This document shows, in pieces, positions 61,403 through 64,000 of a stretch of 64,000 bases of DNA (its first letter is position 1; each line of letters begins with the position of its first letter). The notes beneath the pieces were generated by a model. It was not told the origin of the DNA and made no database searches. It saw only the letters and a program-made list of their open reading frames with translations. The translations under genes and the position numbers were made by a program. The DNA is from Thermobacillus xylanilyticus (GTDB lineage: Bacteria > Bacillota > Bacilli > Paenibacillales > Paenibacillaceae), in NCBI RefSeq assembly GCF_907165215.1, contig NZ_CAJRAY010000001.1, forward strand, positions 1 through 64,000, given 5' to 3'.

Positions 61403-61436
61403 CCATGCACGATGCGGCTTGCGGCGCCCGAACGGC

Positions 61437-61490
61437 AAAAACGGCAGGCCGCGGCGCCTTTCGGCGCGGCAGTCTGCCGTTATGGACATG
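61437..61490 (-). terminator. terminator of mqo
   Basis: On the minus strand an interrupted stem (ACGGCAG and GCCGCGCC arms) closes on GAAA and is followed by TTTTTG, just after the mqo stop. Confidence 0.8.
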
Positions 61491-61495
61491 CGCAT

Positions 61496-63022
61496 TCAGC
61501 TGGTCGCGGTGGACGCGTATTGCCGCGCGGGATGCGCGCTGCGGTCCAGACCGAGCGTCTTCGCCGTTTCTTCGTGCAGCTCGCGGACCAGGTCCGGGTT
61601 CTCGGACAGCTTGATGCCCCAGGACGGCACCATCTCGCCGATCTTCTCCCGCCATGCCTTGAGCTGCTCCGGGAAGCACCGCTTGATCACTTCGAGCATG
61701 ATGGCCACCGCGGTGGAAGCGCCCGGGGAGGCGCCCAGCAGAGCCGCGACGGAGCCGTCGGCCGCGCTGATCACTTCGGTGCCGAACTGCAGCGTCCCCC
61801 GTCCGCCGGTTTCCGTATCCTTGATGATCTGCACGCGCTGGCCGGCGACGATCAGATCCCAGTCCTCGCTCCGCGCGTGCGGGACGAACTGCCGGAGCTC
61901 CTCGACGCGCTGTTCCTTCGTCAACATGAGCTGCTTGATCAGATAGGTCGTCAGCGACATGTTCTTGACCCCCGCCGCGATCATCGTGACGAGGTTGTGC
62001 GGCTTGACGGATTTCAGCAGGTCGAGATTCGATCCGAATTTCAGGAACTTCGGCGTGAAGCCCGCGAACGGACCGAAGAGCAGCGACGGCTTGCCGTCGA
62101 TGAACCGCGTGTCGAGGTGCGGCACCGACATCGGCGGAGCGCCGATCGCCGCCTTGCCGTACACCTTCGCGTAATGCCGCTTGGCCATCTCAGGGTCGCG
62201 GCACACCATGAACAGGCCGCTGACCGGGAAACCTCCGATGCCGCGCCCTTCGGCGATGCCGGACTTCTGCAGCAAATGGAGACTGCCGCCGCCGGCGCCG
62301 ATGAACACGAACGGAGCCGAGTACCGTTCGACGGCGCCGCTCTCCACGTTCCGCACTTTCAGCTCCCACTTGCCGTCCGTCGTCCGCTGCATGTCCTGGA
62401 CGTGGCGATGGTACAGCATTTGTGCGCCGCTGTTTTTCAGATGAGCGAACAGCATGCGCGTCAGCGCGCCGAAGTTGACGTCCGTACCCGATTCGATCCG
62501 GGTGGCCGCGATCGGCCGGTCCAAGGTGCGGTTTTCCATCATCAGCGGAATCCATTCCGCCAGTTTGTCCGGGGCGTCGGAGAATTCCATCCCTTCGAAC
62601 AGCGGATTCGCCGACATCGCTTCGAACCGCTTCTTCAGGAAGGCGACGTCCCGCTCGCCCTGCACGAAGCTCATGTGCGGCACCGGCATGATGAACTTCT
62701 GCGGGTCCCGGATGAGGCCGCGCCGCACCAGGTACGACCAGAACTGCCGCGAGAGCTGGAACTCTTCGTTGACCTTGACCGCTTTGCTGATGTCGATCGA
62801 GCCGTCCGCTTTCTCGGTGGTGTAATTGAGCTCGCACAGCGAAGCGTGGCCCGTGCCTGCGTTGTTCCATTCGTTCGAGCTCTCTTCGCCCGGCTGCGAG
62901 CGTCTCTCGAGCACAATGATGTCCAGGTCCGGCGCCAATTCCTTGAGCATTGTGCCAAGCGTCGCGCTCATGATGCCGGCGCCGATCAAGATGACATCTG
63001 CGCGATTCTGTCTGTCACCCAT
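61496..63022 (-). CDS. mqo: malate:quinone oxidoreductase
   Basis: FAD-dependent peripheral membrane enzyme oxidising malate to oxaloacetate and reducing menaquinone. The 508-aa protein has the FAD motif [81 protein letters not shown] and [18 protein letters not shown], all characteristic of Mqo. ATG 63022 follows GGGGACGA at about 10 bp; the frame upstream is not homologous. TTCTTA-17 bp-TATTAT on the minus strand near 63135-63165 is a weak promoter candidate. It gives a bypass or supplement to malate dehydrogenase in the TCA cycle. Confidence 0.95.
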   Translation of the reverse strand: MGDRQNRADVILIGAGIMSATLGTMLKELAPDLDIIVLERRSQPGEESSNEWNNAGTGHASLCELNYTTEKADGSIDISKAVKVNEEFQLSRQFWSYLVRRGLIRDPQKFIMPVPHMSFVQGERDVAFLKKRFEAMSANPLFEGMEFSDAPDKLAEWIPLMMENRTLDRPIAATRIESGTDVNFGALTRMLFAHLKNSGAQMLYHRHVQDMQRTTDGKWELKVRNVESGAVERYSAPFVFIGAGGGSLHLLQKSGIAEGRGIGGFPVSGLFMVCRDPEMAKRHYAKVYGKAAIGAPPMSVPHLDTRFIDGKPSLLFGPFAGFTPKFLKFGSNLDLLKSVKPHNLVTMIAAGVKNMSLTTYLIKQLMLTKEQRVEELRQFVPHARSEDWDLIVAGQRVQIIKDTETGGRGTLQFGTEVISAADGSVAALLGASPGASTAVAIMLEVIKRCFPEQLKAWREKIGEMVPSWGIKLSENPDLVRELHEETAKTLGLDRSAHPARQYASTATS

Positions 63023-63169
63023 AGATAATCGTCCCCATGCTTTCAATTTTGCGGTATGCGGACACATCAATTTAGGCGCCGCAGCAAGCCGGGGCGCCGA
63101 ACATGTCTCGCATCGTCTCCGAATCTCGTCGTTCCATAATAGTTTAACACTAATGATGTAAGAATGAAA

Positions 63170-63208
63170 GACAATGCAAATGCCGTCCATCCGAAGATGA
63201 ACGGCATT
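63170..63208 (-). terminator. terminator of the TerC gene
   Basis: A 13-bp stem (AATGCCGTTCATC, one G-U) closed by a TTCG tetraloop on the minus strand, followed by TGCATTGTCTTT. Confidence 0.75.
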
Positions 63209-63231
63209 CATGGAAGCCTCTTGCAGAATTG

Positions 63232-64000
63232 TCAGGGCTGTTCCGCGTTCCGGGCGGCCGGCTTGTTCGCAGGCGAGAACCAGCCCAGCAGTGCGATCGC
63301 GACCAGCACGCCGTAGAAAATGATGGTCCAGGTCGTGCTGTGGGGAAAATCGTGGTCCAGCACGCCGATGTCGTGATGGGCCAGGGTGATGACCGCCAGT
63401 TTGACGCCGACCCATGCCACGATGGCATACGCCGTCGTCTCCAGCGCCGGGCGTTTGGCGAGCAGCTTGATGAACCAGCCCGCGGCGTATTTGATCAGCA
63501 CCAGACCGGCAATGCCGCCCAGCACCACGACGGCGAATTTGCCGCCGTCCATCCCGCCGAAGTCGCCGAAAGGCGAATCCGGCAAGCCGAGCGCGAGCGC
63601 CACCGCGGCGAGGATGGAGTCGATGGCGAATGCCAGGTCGGCCAGTGCGATCTTGCCGACCGTGCTCCAGAAGCCCTTCGCCGACCCGGACGGCTTCTCT
63701 TCCTTGTGCGCATCCTTCTTCCCGAAACGGGCCTGGATAACGTGCTTGAGCCCCAGATACAGCAGATATGCGGCGCCGATTGCCTGTACCTGCCACACAT
63801 TGGCGATGAACGAGATCGCGAACAGGGCGGCGAACCGGAAAGCGAAGGCCAAGATGATGCCGTAATTAATCGCTCTGGTTCTCTGATTGTCCGGCAGATG
63901 CTTCGCAATGACGGCGAGCACAAGCGCGTTGTCCGCCGACAGCAGCCCTTCCAGTCCAATCAGAATCAAGAGCGCCCACGCGTACTCCAACCAAATGTCC
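63232..64000 (-). CDS. TerC family membrane protein, YkoY-like, N-terminus cut by window edge
   Basis: Integral membrane protein of the TerC family, with Mn2+ efflux and support of metal-dependent exported enzymes as known roles of Bacillus members. Visible: [26 protein letters not shown] with the conserved Glu and Asp that form the metal site, [52 protein letters not shown] (second conserved Asp) and [14 protein letters not shown] at 63990 could be read as a start, but the family normally has several more residues before EYAW and no ribosome binding site precedes this TTG, so the true start is most likely beyond the window. YkoY genes are often preceded by a Mn2+ riboswitch, which would also be outside. 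Confidence 0.88.
   Translation of the reverse strand, partial: DIWLEYAWALLILIGLEGLLSADNALVLAVIAKHLPDNQRTRAINYGIILAFAFRFAALFAISFIANVWQVQAIGAAYLLYLGLKHVIQARFGKKDAHKEEKPSGSAKGFWSTVGKIALADLAFAIDSILAAVALALGLPDSPFGDFGGMDGGKFAVVVLGGIAGLVLIKYAAGWFIKLLAKRPALETTAYAIVAWVGVKLAVITLAHHDIGVLDHDFPHSTTWTIIFYGVLVAIALLGWFSPANKPAARNAEQP

Noticed and set aside
1-64000. tRNA, rRNA or CRISPR elements
   Set aside because: No cloverleaf-like clusters, rRNA segments or regularly spaced direct repeats were noticed; a tRNAscan or CRISPR search would settle it.

Overview
The window is a GC-rich chromosomal stretch from a Gram-positive, probably Paenibacillaceae (Thermobacillus/Cohnella/Paenibacillus-like) bacterium. This rests on GGAGG-type ribosome binding sites throughout, frequent TTG/GTG starts, Bacillus-type lipoproteins, a YesM/YesN-type two-component pair, an SLH-anchored xylanase, a perfect 7-1-7 Fur box, cre-like sites and a YkoY-type TerC protein. 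No rRNA, tRNA, CRISPR array or complete insertion sequence was seen. Most of it is ordinary housekeeping and carbohydrate-related sequence.

Layout. 1-13.4 kb: futalosine hydrolase (cut by the left edge), a GGDEF-EAL c-di-GMP enzyme, peptidase T, an FMN glutamate-synthase-like protein, 3-methyladenine glycosylase, a zinc alcohol dehydrogenase, a STAS-less SulP transporter with an ArsR regulator, GreA, threonine synthase and an AraC/GyrI-like regulator. 13.4-20.3 kb: a 1474-aa cell-surface GH10 xylanase and an orphan DNA methyltransferase with an N-terminal helix-turn-helix. 20.3-27 kb: DoxX, a MarR/MFS efflux pair and sulfite reductase cysJI. 27-36.7 kb: a sugar locus with a secreted GH43 arabinanase, two ABC permeases, a divergent histidine kinase/response regulator pair and a sugar-binding lipoprotein. 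36.7-40.7 kb: a luciferase-like monooxygenase, an aldo/keto reductase, and a DJ-1/PfpI protein divergent from a LysR regulator.

40.65-41.70 kb is different. It is an AT-rich island with a DUF3800 gene that is out of frame at an (ACAAT)4 repeat, followed by an intergenic segment that folds into several hairpins, one with a GNRA tetraloop, and ends in a terminator-like hairpin. This is the best candidate here for an under-described system.

41.7-51.5 kb: an RlmA-like methyltransferase, a short-chain dehydrogenase, an aminoglycoside acetyltransferase-like protein, a Fur-controlled siderophore ABC transporter without its ATPase, and a nosD-nosL-nosY-nosF cluster led by a YtkA/FixH-like lipoprotein but with no nosZ nearby. 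51.5-57.6 kb: an oppABCDF operon with a long perfect hairpin between oppA and oppB. 57.6-64 kb: a LysM/Gmad2 protein, a GT8 glycosyltransferase, an unknown membrane protein, a CE2-like esterase, malate:quinone oxidoreductase and a TerC family protein cut by the right edge.

Together the xylanase, the arabinanase with its transporter and sensor, and the CE2-like esterase suggest a plant-cell-wall (arabinoxylan) degrader under carbon catabolite control. The long reading frames antisense to the real genes are by-products of high GC content and were left out.
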